Assembly: GCF_001889605.1 (NCBI RefSeq)
Contig: NZ_CP018172.1
Span: forward strand, 62,001 to 126,000
Direction of reading: 5' to 3'
Origin: Aquibium oceanicum
GTDB lineage: Bacteria; Pseudomonadota; Alphaproteobacteria; Rhizobiales; Rhizobiaceae
DNA: 64,000 nucleotides
A model generated the notes under the pieces. It had not been told where the DNA came from, made no database searches, and saw only the letters and a list, made by a program, of their open reading frames with translations. Shown piece by piece: positions 53,007 to 62,678 of this stretch; position 1 is the stretch's first letter; every line of letters begins with the position of its first letter. A program made the translations under genes and the position numbers.

Positions 53007-53526
53007 CGGACTGCCCTGCCGTTCTCCTTATCACTGGCGCGCGAGGTTCAAACCTTGAATAGTGTCGATCAAGCTCGAAACTCGCCGCCCTACTGAGAGC
53101 CCTCTTGAACCTCTAGTTGCTGTAGCTCCTATCTTCATATCAAACTGCTGGTTCAGAGCAAAAAATTAGCGGACCACGATCCCCAGCACGCGCATCACTC
53201 ATGCTACGGATCGACAGCAATAGGCTCTGCGGTAGCAGTGAGCAGTTTGGGAACGGGATGCTGCGAGGCGAAGTTCTCTTACTGGCGGGCTCGGCGGAGC
53301 CGATGAGTGACGACACTGTACACAGCTATCGGCTTTGAGGTCGGAGGCGAGGAGCATTTGGAATTCGATTTTATCGGCGATATCGGCCATTCGTGGCGCA
53401 CAATGTGAATTATCCGCGAAAACATCAGCCGGCGCTGATCGTGTTCGCCGACGTGACGCGCCAGTACTAGGTCCAAGGACAGGGGCTTGGGGGCATGCAG
53501 ACCGAAACGTACAGAGCTAGGGCGGA
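53007..53526. other. 520-base gap without a supportable gene
   Basis: Both strands hold only short frames with unconvincing composition; the longest minus-strand one (53279-53551) reads into the next gene. No repeat pair or clear terminator was seen. It may be decayed DNA separating the copper island from the metal-transporter pair. Confidence 0.5.
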
Positions 53527-54216
53527 ATGACGGCGGCCTGGGTTTACACACTCGTACCTGCAGTTCTTGCGGTGCTAGCAGCTTCGATGGCTGTCTGCGT
53601 ACGTCCTGGTCCGCAGGCGATCAGCGCGATCCAGCACTTTGCCGCCGGTGTAGTCTTTGCTGCCGCGGCAGGAGAGATATTGCCCGACATCAAGCATCAA
53701 GGGTCAGTCGTTGCGACCTTCGTAGGAGGGGTCGCCGGGGTTGCAACGATGTTGCTCATCAAAGAACTTGAGCGATTCATAAAGGGCCGGGCAGGCCTTC
53801 TTGCGACGATTGGGATCGACATCCTGATCGACGGTTTGGTGCTAGGAATCGGCTTTGCAGCAGGCGCTAAAGCGGGGCTGTTGCTGACCATCGCGCTGTC
53901 GCTTGAGGTTGTGTTCCTGGGGCTAGCGTTGACAACGGGACTGACCGCCGCGGGCTGGACCCGCCGGCGAATCATCGCCGTTACGGCCGGTTTAATGGCG
54001 CTGATGCCGATCGGCGCGGTGCTTTCCGCACCTGTCACCGCACTCTCTGCACCGGTGGTCACCGGCTTTCTTGCGTTCGGCCTTGTCGCGCTGCTCTACC
54101 TAGTGACCGAGGAACTGCTGGTCGAGGCGCATGAAACGCCGGATAGGCCTTGGGTGGCGGCGCTGTTTTTCGCAGGCTTCTTGCTGCTCCTGTTGCTCGA
54201 AGAGACGATCGGATGA
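53527..54216 (+). CDS. ZIP-like metal transporter
   Basis: A 229-residue inner-membrane protein with seven to eight hydrophobic helices. The pattern AIQHFAAGVVFAAAAGEILPDI (helix with His and Glu), then GIDILIDGLVLGIGFAAGAK and LSLEVVFLGLALTTGL, matches the metal-binding helices of ZIP transporters, with Asp replacing some His. It is directly followed by a cation-efflux gene (seven bases), suggesting a metal-homeostasis pair. Direction of transport cannot be told. Confidence 0.75.
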   Translation: MTAAWVYTLVPAVLAVLAASMAVCVRPGPQAISAIQHFAAGVVFAAAAGEILPDIKHQGSVVATFVGGVAGVATMLLIKELERFIKGRAGLLATIGIDILIDGLVLGIGFAAGAKAGLLLTIALSLEVVFLGLALTTGLTAAGWTRRRIIAVTAGLMALMPIGAVLSAPVTALSAPVVTGFLAFGLVALLYLVTEELLVEAHETPDRPWVAALFFAGFLLLLLLEETIG

Positions 54217-54222
54217 CCCACC

Positions 54223-55137
54223 ATGCCGCATAACCACGACCACGCGCATCTGGACCCTGATTCAGGCGACAAACGTGTCGCCATCGCGATCTGGGCGAAC
54301 GGCGTCCTGACTGTCGCGCAAGTCGCAGGTGGGATTTTTGCGGGCAGCCTGGCGCTGATTGCTGATGCACTGCACAATTTCTCAGACATGGCGTCGTTGG
54401 TGATCGCTTTCGGTGCGCGAAAGATCGCCCGCCGCCCGGCGGATGCCCGGATGACCTTCGGCTACGCGCGGGTCGAGATCGTGGCGGCGTTGATAAATTA
54501 CACCACGCTGATCCTGATCGGTTTCTATTTGATCTACGAAGGTGGGATGCGGACGATCGATCCACCCGAGGTGAAGGGCTGGTACGTGGTCATCCTCGGC
54601 GGCGTGGCGCTCGTGGTCGACACACTGACGGCTTTGCTCACCTACTCGATGCAAAAGGGCAGCGTTAACATCCGGGCGCTCTTCCTCCACAACCTCAGCG
54701 ATGCTCTCGCCTCAGTCGCGGTGATTGTGGGAGGCACGCTCATCATCTTATACGACATTCGTTGGGTTGACCCAGCGATCACTATCCTGATCGCGCTCTA
54801 CATCCTCTATCTCGCCTTCACAGAAATCGGCGGCACGATTCGCATTCTCATGTTGGGTAGCCCGCCAGACATCGACACCGATCGGGTCATAAATGCGGTG
54901 GCTGAGGTGGACGGAGTAGAGGAAGTTCATCACGCGCATTTTTGGCAGATGCAGGAATACGCCGCCGCGTTCGACACCCATATCGTAATCAGCCCCGGTC
55001 GGTGGGACGACATCGAGAACATCAAGAGCGCGATCAAGGCGCGACTGAAGGACGAGTTCGGCGTCGAGCACTCGACGCTAGAATTTGAACGGCCCGACCG
55101 CAAGCACGAAGATACGCAAAAGTACGGTCATGGATAG
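54223..55137 (+). CDS. czcD: Cation diffusion facilitator (CzcD-like efflux)
   Basis: A 304-residue CDF transporter. The His-rich start (MPHNHDHAHLDPDSG) is followed by six helices with the metal sites ALIADALHNFSDM (HxxxD) and FLHNLSDALASVAVI, and a cytoplasmic C-terminal domain (DGVEEVHHAHFWQMQ). CDF proteins export Zn, Co, Cd or Ni in exchange for protons. Intact; operon with the ZIP-like gene. Confidence 0.9.
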   Translation: MPHNHDHAHLDPDSGDKRVAIAIWANGVLTVAQVAGGIFAGSLALIADALHNFSDMASLVIAFGARKIARRPADARMTFGYARVEIVAALINYTTLILIGFYLIYEGGMRTIDPPEVKGWYVVILGGVALVVDTLTALLTYSMQKGSVNIRALFLHNLSDALASVAVIVGGTLIILYDIRWVDPAITILIALYILYLAFTEIGGTIRILMLGSPPDIDTDRVINAVAEVDGVEEVHHAHFWQMQEYAAAFDTHIVISPGRWDDIENIKSAIKARLKDEFGVEHSTLEFERPDRKHEDTQKYGHG

Positions 55138-55155
55138 AAAAAGTAGAATTGTCGG

Positions 55156-55338
55156 CTAAGGGTAGCGCAAGTGCTGAGCCACCCCCTGTGCCGGGCAGAT
55201 GGCGCCGAACAAGGCGCTCTTGTAGCGCTGGTCGGCGGGCTGGATCAGCCGCGTGCCGCGCCGCGAACACTGCCTCACGAGACCGTTCTTCTGGCAGGAC
55301 CGTGCCTCGTCTTGGAACCAGATCTCGATCTCCTTCTT
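55156..55338 (-). pseudogene. IS630-family transposase remnant
   Basis: The minus strand reads KKEIEIWFQDEARSCQKNGL, RQCSRRGTR, QPADQRYKS and LFGAICPAQGV to a stop at 55156. FQDEAR with its acidic pair and the FGAxCPxxG pattern mark the catalytic middle of IS630 transposases. The fragment is cut exactly where the Tn3 terminal repeat starts (55339), and the rest is not found beyond the other end. Confidence 0.65.
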
Positions 55339-55376
55339 GGGGTCAGAACAAGAGCAGTGCGAAATCGTACGTTAAG
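55339..55376 (+). repeat. Tn3 left terminal inverted repeat (38 bp)
   Basis: GGGGTCAGAACAAGAGCAG and on to CGTACGTTAAG. It matches the reverse complement of 58499-58536 at 36 of 38 positions by eye. It lies 18 bases beyond the 3' end of tnpA. Confidence 0.9.
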
Positions 55377-55394
55377 GGCGAACGGAGCGGGAAC

Positions 55395-58361
55395 TTATGC
55401 TGCCCGTCGCAAATCAGCCGGCAGCCTGAGCGACCGGAAGCCTTCCGGCATATGCTGCTCGCTATCCCACGTGTAGATGCCGGTCAGGTTGATATGCTCC
55501 CAGCTCAGCGGCGAGATATGCTTGAGCAGATGGTCCGGAATCTCCCGACGCGCGTTGCGTAAATGGGTGACGGCCCGTTCGATATAGACCGTGTTCCAGT
55601 GTACGATCGCGCTGACGACGAGATTGAGACCGGACGCGCGGAATGCCTGGCTTTCGAACGATCGGTCCCGGATTTCACCACGCTCGTGGAAGAAGACGGC
55701 GCGCTTCAGCTTATGTGAAGCCTCGCCCTTGTTGAGGCCGGCCTGGCAGCGCCGGCGCAATGCCGGACTTGAGTACCACTCGATCATGAACAAGGACCGC
55801 TCGATTCGTCCGAGTTCTCGTAGCGCCCTTGCGAGCTGGCTCTCCTTCGGTGATGCTGACAGCTTCTTCAAAATCGTTGATGGCACCACGGATCGTGTCG
55901 TGATCGACGCCGCGAGATGAAGCAGATCATCCCAATGATCGAGGATCAGGGTGGCGTTGATGGGCGCGCCGATGTGGTTCGACAGCGCCGGATATGCATC
56001 GCCTTTCTCGAACGTGTGGAACTTCCGATCCTTGAGGTTGCGCAGCCGCGGCGCGAAGCGTTTGCCGATCAGGGCGAACAGTCCGAAGACGTGGTCGCTC
56101 GCACCGCCTGTATCGGTGAAGTGTTCCTGGATGTCGAGGATCGTGTCCTGATCAAATAGCCCATCGAGCACATAGGCAGCCTCGCTTTCGGTCGGGCTGA
56201 TCGGCAGGATGCTGAAATAGCCGTACTGGTCGGACAGATGGCTGTAGAACTTCGAGCCCGGCTCGCTGCCGTAGTGCAAATTGACGTCGCCGCGCTTTGC
56301 GGCTCTGTCGCTTGCACGGAAGAATTGGCCGTCGGATGACGCGGTCGTTCCATTGCCCCAAAGCCGAGAATGCGGATGCCGGGTGTGCGCATCGGTGATG
56401 CATGCTTGTGCCGCACGATATGTCTCCGAGCGAGCGTGGAACGTGCGCATCCAGCCGATCTGATGCGCGCTGATTCCTTTTGATGCGCTCGCCATTCGCT
56501 TCGGACCGAGGTTGGTCGCATCGGCCAGTACGCCGGCCAGCATGGCCGAGACATTTCTTGGGACGTCACCGGTGCGGACATGCGTAAAGTGGTCGGCGAA
56601 GCCGGTCCACTCGTGCACTTCCCTCATCAGGTCTGGCACCTCAACCATTGGATACATATCGCTGATTTCGGTATTCAGTTCCTCGCCGCCGCCGGAACCT
56701 CGCCAGGTGTTAGCGTCACGATCAATGTCCCGGCCTCAAGACGCACACCTTCGAGCTTTCCGGACCATGCTCTGTGCGCCAGGCGCTTCAGGTTGAAGTC
56801 GAGCATTTGACGCGCTTCGGCAAGCCACTGAGCGCCATCACCCCGGACGCCCAGTCCAAGGCGATCCTCCTCCTTCATTTTGGTGAATGTCGCCCTAGGC
56901 ATGAGGTGCTCGTCGATCGGCCGGAAAGAGCGGCTCCCGTCGACCCAAATGTCGGCTGAGCGAAGCCTGTCCCGCAAGACCGCGAGCGTGGCAATCTCGT
57001 AGAGACGGCGATCAGGCTGTCCCTGTTCGAAGATAAGCCGACGATCAGCTTGGCTGAGGTGGGTGACCGGGACGCGATCCGGGAGTGTCCGACGCTTCTC
57101 GGCATAGGTCCGTTTCAGCAGCGAAATTGCCGCAAGAAGCGGATCGTGTCGCCGCGCCGATTGGAACGTGAACGCCCGCAGAAACGCTCCTGCATATTTG
57201 TTGACTGTCGCATATTGCTCGGCCGCCACGGCCAGGGGTGACGCCTCGTTGTCCTCGACCATCGCCTCAAGCTCTGGCTTCATGCTGAGCAGACGAAGCC
57301 AGCCGACTTTCTGATCGAGAACCTCCAAAGCGTTGCGACCATACTCGTTGGCGGACTGCAGGGCAGTGATCGTATCGAGGAACATGCGCAGTGCCTTGGC
57401 GGTATCCGGCCTGCAATCCATGTGCCGTTGCTTCTTGCGGTTGTTGGCCTGAGAGAACAGCCGTCCTATCAGCCTGATGAACATCGTCACCGCATCGTCG
57501 GTGAGCTTCTGTGCGAGTTTGATGACCTGCGCCACGATCAGAGCGTGCCGACGGCTGGAATTGAAATCGCTGGCTAGCCAAGGCTGGCGTGGCGTTCCCT
57601 TCACGGATCATCTGGTCCCACCGACCCGAGGAAACCCGCATCTGCAATCTCGGATCGATCTCCAGTGCGCGCAGGAATGCGATCCGTTCTGTCAGCCCGA
57701 CAAGGTTTGACGCTCCCGGCGCCGACCGCAACCAATGGAAGCGGGTCTGATCGATCGACGGGTCGACATCTAACAGCTTATCCAACGATCGAAGCATATT
57801 GAGCGGGATGTTTTCAATCAGAGTTCTCTCCGCCCGTCGGCGGGCGATCGCGCGTCCGGCAAGGCCGATCCGTTCGATCGTGTTGATTGCCGGCAGGAGG
57901 GATCCGCGTTCACGAAACGTGGCGATAATGGAGTTGGCTATCGCGGCGCCGTCGTCGGACATCGTCGCTGACTGAACTGCGGCCAACAGCGCCGCTCGAC
58001 GATCTTCCGCCGTCGCGCTTCTTACACCCAGATACACCAACAGGCGCGCCGCGTGATCGCGGAGAGTTTCTTTACGGCGCGATTAGAGCGCGAATGATCC
58101 TTGGTCGGCACCGATTTGGTCAGCAACATATTTGAGCATCGCGCGAGGCGGCGTCTCTTCTGCTCCAAGCACTCGGCCCGGATATCGCATCAGACATAGC
58201 TGAATGGCAAAGCCTAGCAGATTATGGTCACGCCTCCGCAGCTCGATCTCCAGACGATCCGCCGGTGACAACGAAAAATGTCGGATCAGGCTGTCCTCAT
58301 CGACTGGTATGTCGAAAAGCTCCCGTCGATCTTGCTCTTTGAGAAGCTTACGTTTTGCCAT
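55395..58361 (-). pseudogene. tnpA: Tn3-family transposase TnpA, broken by a stop and two frame changes
   Basis: The start MAKRKLLKEQDRRELFDIP (ATG 58361) and DRLEIELRRRDHNLLGFAIQ are typical. An in-frame TAA at 58085-58083 follows SFAL (a Tyr codon in relatives, by memory), then the frame resumes (LRDHAARLLVYLGV). One extra base near 57597 and one missing base near 56686 separate the parts, ending with the DDE domain ([27 protein letters not shown]). The repaired length of 988 residues is normal. The nonsense codon suggests a truly inactive gene. Confidence 0.87.
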
Positions 58362-58498
58362 TTTCCGTACCGATGCGCGGCCATCTGGCGTAAGCGTTGT
58401 CGAGTCGGGCAAATGAGGGAATCGAAACTGACGCTTCGCGATGACAATCCACAGGATCGGACGCTGCTGATCCATACGCCGTTCATGGTCCGTTCGAC

Positions 58499-58536
58499 CT
58501 TAACGTACGATTTCGCACTCCTCTTGTTCCGACCCC
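58499..58536 (-). repeat. Tn3 right terminal inverted repeat (38 bp)
   Basis: Read on the minus strand it starts GGGGTCGGAACAAGAGGAG and ends CGTACGTTAAG, with two differences from the left repeat. It lies about 140 bases upstream of the tnpA start. The following 58537-58715 holds no gene I can support. Confidence 0.9.
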
Positions 58537-58715
58537 ATATTCGCGCGTCCCAGTCCGAGTTGCATTTACGGCTGACCGTCAGAGCCGAACTACGGAAGCC
58601 TTCAATAATGCAGGAGGTTTCGCGAGTTGTATGCGTTCGCTGCTGCACGTGCACTTCGGAAGGCCTAACCACGCGGGACCGGAATAGTACCAAGGCAGCG
58701 GCGGAAATTCTGCCC

Positions 58716-59084
58716 CTATCTCAGGTCAGCACAGTACGGCATGACGGTGAAGGCGATGGCGGAAAAGCTCACCGCAACAGCCGAAAGGCCGCTCAGCATA
58801 CGTGCCAGTATCTTGGTGAAGGATTGCTCGGAGCCGCCGGCATGCAGGAGATCATGTGCATACTCCGGAAACGCCGCATGTCCGACAGTGAGAAGCCACG
58901 TGATGGCGGTACTTCCCCACAGAATTACCGATAGCCAGGAGACATCTACTATCGGCAGACGATTTCCCGCTTCGCAGAGCGAAGCGTGCGCGCCATAGAC
59001 CACCAGGAAATGCGTCGCCCAGATCCACGGACCGAGGAGAACGGCGACGAGCGTACCTACCGTCGAGGGTGACCTGCCGCTCAT
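58716..59084 (-). CDS. Small membrane protein at the end of the cox operon
   Basis: A 122-residue protein with three hydrophobic segments (about 10-30 VGTLVAVLLGPWIWATHFLVVYG, 45-65 WLSVILWGSTAITWLLTVGHA, 90-112). ATG 59084 overlaps the stop of the fused oxidase gene (59081-59084), so it is translationally coupled. Small membrane proteins of similar outline end some caa3-type oxidase operons, possibly as a small subunit or assembly factor; I cannot name it. Confidence 0.6.
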   Translation of the reverse strand: MSGRSPSTVGTLVAVLLGPWIWATHFLVVYGAHASLCEAGNRLPIVDVSWLSVILWGSTAITWLLTVGHAAFPEYAHDLLHAGGSEQSFTKILARMLSGLSAVAVSFSAIAFTVMPYCADLR

Positions 59085-61615
59085 CCGACAAGCCTCGGGA
59101 AGCCATGGATGAGGAGCAGGCCCAATAGGCTCTGGCCTATCGCGTAGTAGCCAAGTAAGGCCACGTGATCGAAGCTGTTTCGCCACACGCGATCGGTGCG
59201 ACCGACCATCAAGCGGACAGCAGCGTAGCCCGCCATCAGCACTATGGCGACGGCCAACTGCGCGGCGAGGACGCCCGCCATATAGACGATCGCCCCATAG
59301 GCGCTTGCACTGGGATCGAGTCCCGATGTTACATGGCCGTAGAGTTCGAGCCCCACGCCACCTGCTAGGAGCAGCGCGGCCCCAATGGTTGATAGAGCGG
59401 CCGGCAAACCATTGCCGCCAGGCTCGGGGAGAAGGCGGTTAGCGAGCATGAAGCCGCCGCCTCCAAGCAGAAACAGGACCATAGAGCCGACCGGCATGAC
59501 TAGAGGCGGAAGCCCTGCTCCTGCTTGTGGCCACACCTCGGACGAGACGGTCCACAAATACAGGTAAGAAAACACGTAGGCCAGGTAGAGAGAGGCGCTG
59601 ACCAGCGTAAGCACGACTATCGACCAATAGGAGTGCGAGCCCGGCCCCGACATATACGTGGGAAGAGTGATGCCGCCGCCGATGGCGACCCTGCCCTTTC
59701 TCGGGCCCGGATCGAGTGGCCAGCCCCATACGATGATGAAGACGATGGCCAGTGCGCCGCAGATCGCAGCGATGGTGACGGCCTTGATCGTCAGGAGCAG
59801 GAAAAAGGCCGCTGTGAACACGGCCGCAAGGACTTGGGGCCATCCAGGGCCCGGCATTTGAAGGACGTATTGCGGCTTGGCTTCGACCGCGGATGTGACC
59901 AACGTCTCCCGGCCTCCTGTCGGTGCATTAGGGAGGAAGTGGCCGCCCGCCTCTACTTCTTCGCTGAGCCCGGGCTGGTCCCAGAGTGGTTCCCTCGATG
60001 TGACAAGAGGGATGCTGCGGGTCGCATAGATGTCGTTCGGAAGCCACTCGAGTGTACCTGCATTCCAGACATTGCCAGGCGTCTTGCTACCAGTGCGGAA
60101 ATTCAGTGCGAGGTCGATCAAAAACACCAGCACGCCGCCGGCGAGGATGAAAGCTCCGACGGTCGATATGCTATTGAGCACATCCCATCCGATGCTGCTC
60201 GGGTACGTCCATACCCGCCGGGGCATCCCTGCCAGACCCGTGATGTGCATGGGAAAGAAGGCCACGTTGAAGCCGATGAACATGAGCCAGAAGCACCACT
60301 TCCCGAGCCGCTCGCTCAACTGCTTCCGACTAAATGCAGGCGCCCAGTAGTAGAAAGTGGCAAACAGCGGAAAGACCATGCCGCCCACCAGCACGTAGTG
60401 AAAATGGGCTACGACGAAGTAGGTATCATGCACTTGGAAATCGAATGGCACGACGGCAACCATCACACCGGTGAGCCCACCAAGAGTGAAGATGAAAAGA
60501 AAGCCGAGGATGAAGAGCGACGGCGTCGTAATTCGCCAACGCTTTCGTCCAGCAGCCATGGTTGCAATCCAGGCAAAGACCTGAATGCCCGATGGAATGG
60601 CCACGGCCATGCTCGCGGCGGAGAAGAACCCAAGACTGAGCCCCGGAATGCCCGTGGTGAACATGTGGTGCACCCATAGCCCGAACGAGAAGAAGCCGGT
60701 GGCAATGAGGGCGACAACGACGAACCGGTACCCTACCAGAGGCATCTGGGCCATCGTCGGGACCATCATCGAGACAAGCCCTGCTGCCGGCAGGAAGATG
60801 ATATAGACCTCCGGGTGGCCGAAGAACCAGAACAGGTGCTGCCAGAGCAGCGCGTCGCCGCCGAGCGCGGCCGAAAAGAACGGCCAGCCGAATGCCCGCT
60901 CGAGTTCCAAAAGCATCGTGGCGAGGATCACGGCCGGAAACGCAAAAATGATCATCCCCGCAAAGATCAGCATCGTCCATGCGAAGATCGGCATGCGGCT
61001 GAGCGTCATGCCGGGCGGCCGCGTCTTCAGGACGCCGACCACAATCTCGATCGCCCCCGCGATCGCCGAAATTTCGATGAACCCTATGCCAAGAAGCCAG
61101 AAGTCGGCGTTGTCGCCGGGCGAGTATTCCGTGAGCGTCAGCGGTGGATACATGAACCAGCCGCCATACGGGGCGAGATCGTAAAGAATCGTCGAGAAAA
61201 ATACGAGGCCGCCAATCACATAAGCCCAGATGGCGAAGGCGCTGAGCCGCGGAAAAGGCAGATCGCGTGCTGCGAGCATCTGCGGCAGCAGCAGTACGCC
61301 CAAGGCCTCCATCGCAGGCACGGCGAACAGGAACATCATGGTTGTGCCATGCATGGTAAAGAGCTGGTTGTAGAGGTTCTGGCTCACGAGCTCCTGGCCG
61401 CCGACTGCCAGTTGCGCGCGCATGATCAGCGCGAGAATGCCGGCGAGAATGAAGAACAGGAGGGCGATGCCGAGATAGAACAAGCCGATGACGGTATTGT
61501 TCACCGCCGTCGGCAGGCGCCGGCCTCTTGGGGTTGCCCAGATGCGCAGGAGCTCTTCCCGTTCCCCGTCGGGACGCGGCAACGGGCTTATGGGTTGGTT
61601 GATTTCGCTGCTCAT
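59081..61615 (-). CDS. ctaD: Cytochrome c oxidase subunit I-III fusion
   Basis: An 844-residue fusion. Residues 1-550 are the haem-copper subunit I: MHGTTMMFLFAVPAME (low-spin haem His), WFFGHPEVYIIFLPA with the CuB His, GLWVHHMFTTG (two CuB His), and VAHFHYVLVGGM with the haem ligands. After a linker, residues about 620-844 are subunit III-like helices (YWSIVVLTLVSASLYLAYVFSYLYLW). Fused CoxA-CoxC is known in aa3/caa3-type oxidases. ATG overlaps the exchanger stop. Intact. Confidence 0.92.
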   Translation of the reverse strand: MSSEINQPISPLPRPDGEREELLRIWATPRGRRLPTAVNNTVIGLFYLGIALLFFILAGILALIMRAQLAVGGQELVSQNLYNQLFTMHGTTMMFLFAVPAMEALGVLLLPQMLAARDLPFPRLSAFAIWAYVIGGLVFFSTILYDLAPYGGWFMYPPLTLTEYSPGDNADFWLLGIGFIEISAIAGAIEIVVGVLKTRPPGMTLSRMPIFAWTMLIFAGMIIFAFPAVILATMLLELERAFGWPFFSAALGGDALLWQHLFWFFGHPEVYIIFLPAAGLVSMMVPTMAQMPLVGYRFVVVALIATGFFSFGLWVHHMFTTGIPGLSLGFFSAASMAVAIPSGIQVFAWIATMAAGRKRWRITTPSLFILGFLFIFTLGGLTGVMVAVVPFDFQVHDTYFVVAHFHYVLVGGMVFPLFATFYYWAPAFSRKQLSERLGKWCFWLMFIGFNVAFFPMHITGLAGMPRRVWTYPSSIGWDVLNSISTVGAFILAGGVLVFLIDLALNFRTGSKTPGNVWNAGTLEWLPNDIYATRSIPLVTSREPLWDQPGLSEEVEAGGHFLPNAPTGGRETLVTSAVEAKPQYVLQMPGPGWPQVLAAVFTAAFFLLLTIKAVTIAAICGALAIVFIIVWGWPLDPGPRKGRVAIGGGITLPTYMSGPGSHSYWSIVVLTLVSASLYLAYVFSYLYLWTVSSEVWPQAGAGLPPLVMPVGSMVLFLLGGGGFMLANRLLPEPGGNGLPAALSTIGAALLLAGGVGLELYGHVTSGLDPSASAYGAIVYMAGVLAAQLAVAIVLMAGYAAVRLMVGRTDRVWRNSFDHVALLGYYAIGQSLLGLLLIHGFPRLVG

Positions 61616-62678
61616 AAGGCCCCACTGTCTCGCAGGAAATAAAACACCCCCAATCCGGCGAGATAGACGGCAAGAACGGCCGCCGAGTTATAGCCCATTC
61701 GGAAGATGGTGCGGTTGCGCCGCTCCGCGAGGCCGGCGATAAAGATTGTGGTCACGCTGATGGCGATGACCACGGCGAAGGTCTCAGACCGTCCCATCTC
61801 GTTCATGACTGCACCGTCTCCGCCGGTAAGGTCGATGAAAAATGGGAACGAGACATCAAACAGATTGGTGCCGAAGACTCGGAGACCGCCATCGTGTAGA
61901 GCCCAGCCCGAACAGCGCTGAAGATAGTGTTCACCTCGGGCAGCGAAGTCGCTATCGTCAGGAACACCGTTCCAAATAAAGCTTTGGCCAAGACTGGTGG
62001 CTTGGGCTATAAAATCGGCCGTGCGTGAGAGGACGTAGCCGGCGATGATGATGACGGCTCCGGCGATGACTGCGCGCCATATTGCCCATTTCAACGTCTT
62101 GTCTTGATCCTTCTGTGCGGCCTCCCGCGCGCGATTATCCTCCGCCTCCTTCGAGTTTTCGCTGTCATTGACTCGACACGGCAGCTCGCCTTCCACCTGA
62201 GAGAGTACCACATGGCGACGCCCATCACGATGGCCAGCAGCCACAGCCACAGACCAGTCCACAGGATCGGCGTGTCGCCGACCACGATCGCGACGGTAAC
62301 GATCGAGAGCCGCAGAATCTTGAATCCGCCTTGCAGGATGACGATCGGGTCGGGCAGAACATGGGTTAGCGCGCTGCGTCCAATCAGGGCGTTCGCGAGC
62401 GCGAGAATCGCGACCTGCATGGCGATTCCGCCGATTACCGAGTTGACGGCCAGGGCGGCGTCGCCGCTCACGGAGGACGTAATCGCAACAGCCAGCTTAG
62501 GCAGGCTCGTCACACCTCCGAGCAAGAGCAGTCCGATGAGGGCTTGGCCAACGCCCGTTCGGTGACTGATGATATTGGCACAGCGCGTGATTTTGAAGCC
62601 CGCAATCCAGACCGTGACCGCCGCGAAGAGGAAGGCCAGGATGGCGAACCAGAGGCGCAATCCCGGAAAGCCAGGCAC
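61612..62678 (-). pseudogene. Na+/Ca2+ exchanger-like membrane protein, three frameshifts as sequenced
   Basis: Two CaCA repeat domains: LIGLLLLGGVTSLPKLAVAI with NSVIGGIAMQVAILAL in the first, and FLTIATSLPEVNTIFSAV with VFGTNLFDVSFPFFIDL in the second. Both (ATSLPE and GxNLFDV) are the alpha-repeat signature. Breaks lie near 62203 (one base missing), 61977 (one extra) and 61882 (one missing); repaired length is 355 residues. GTG 62678 overlaps the coxB stop and its own stop overlaps the coxA-C start, so it is embedded in the oxidase operon. Confidence 0.72.

Larger units (their letters stand above)
55339..58536. mobile_element. Resolvase-less Tn3-family element
   Basis: Bounded by 38-bp inverted repeats beginning GGGGTC and ending TTAAG. 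The only gene is a broken tnpA; no resolvase, res site or cargo lies inside the 3.2 kb. Flanking 5-mers (TTCTT left, ATATT right) differ, so there is no target duplication, and the left flank is a cut IS630 remnant. This suggests a deletion or recombination after insertion. Confidence 0.85.

Noticed and set aside
53199-53551. Short overlapping frames in the 53.0-53.5 kb gap
   Set aside because: Composition is poor, no ribosome sites, and they run into the ZIP-like gene.
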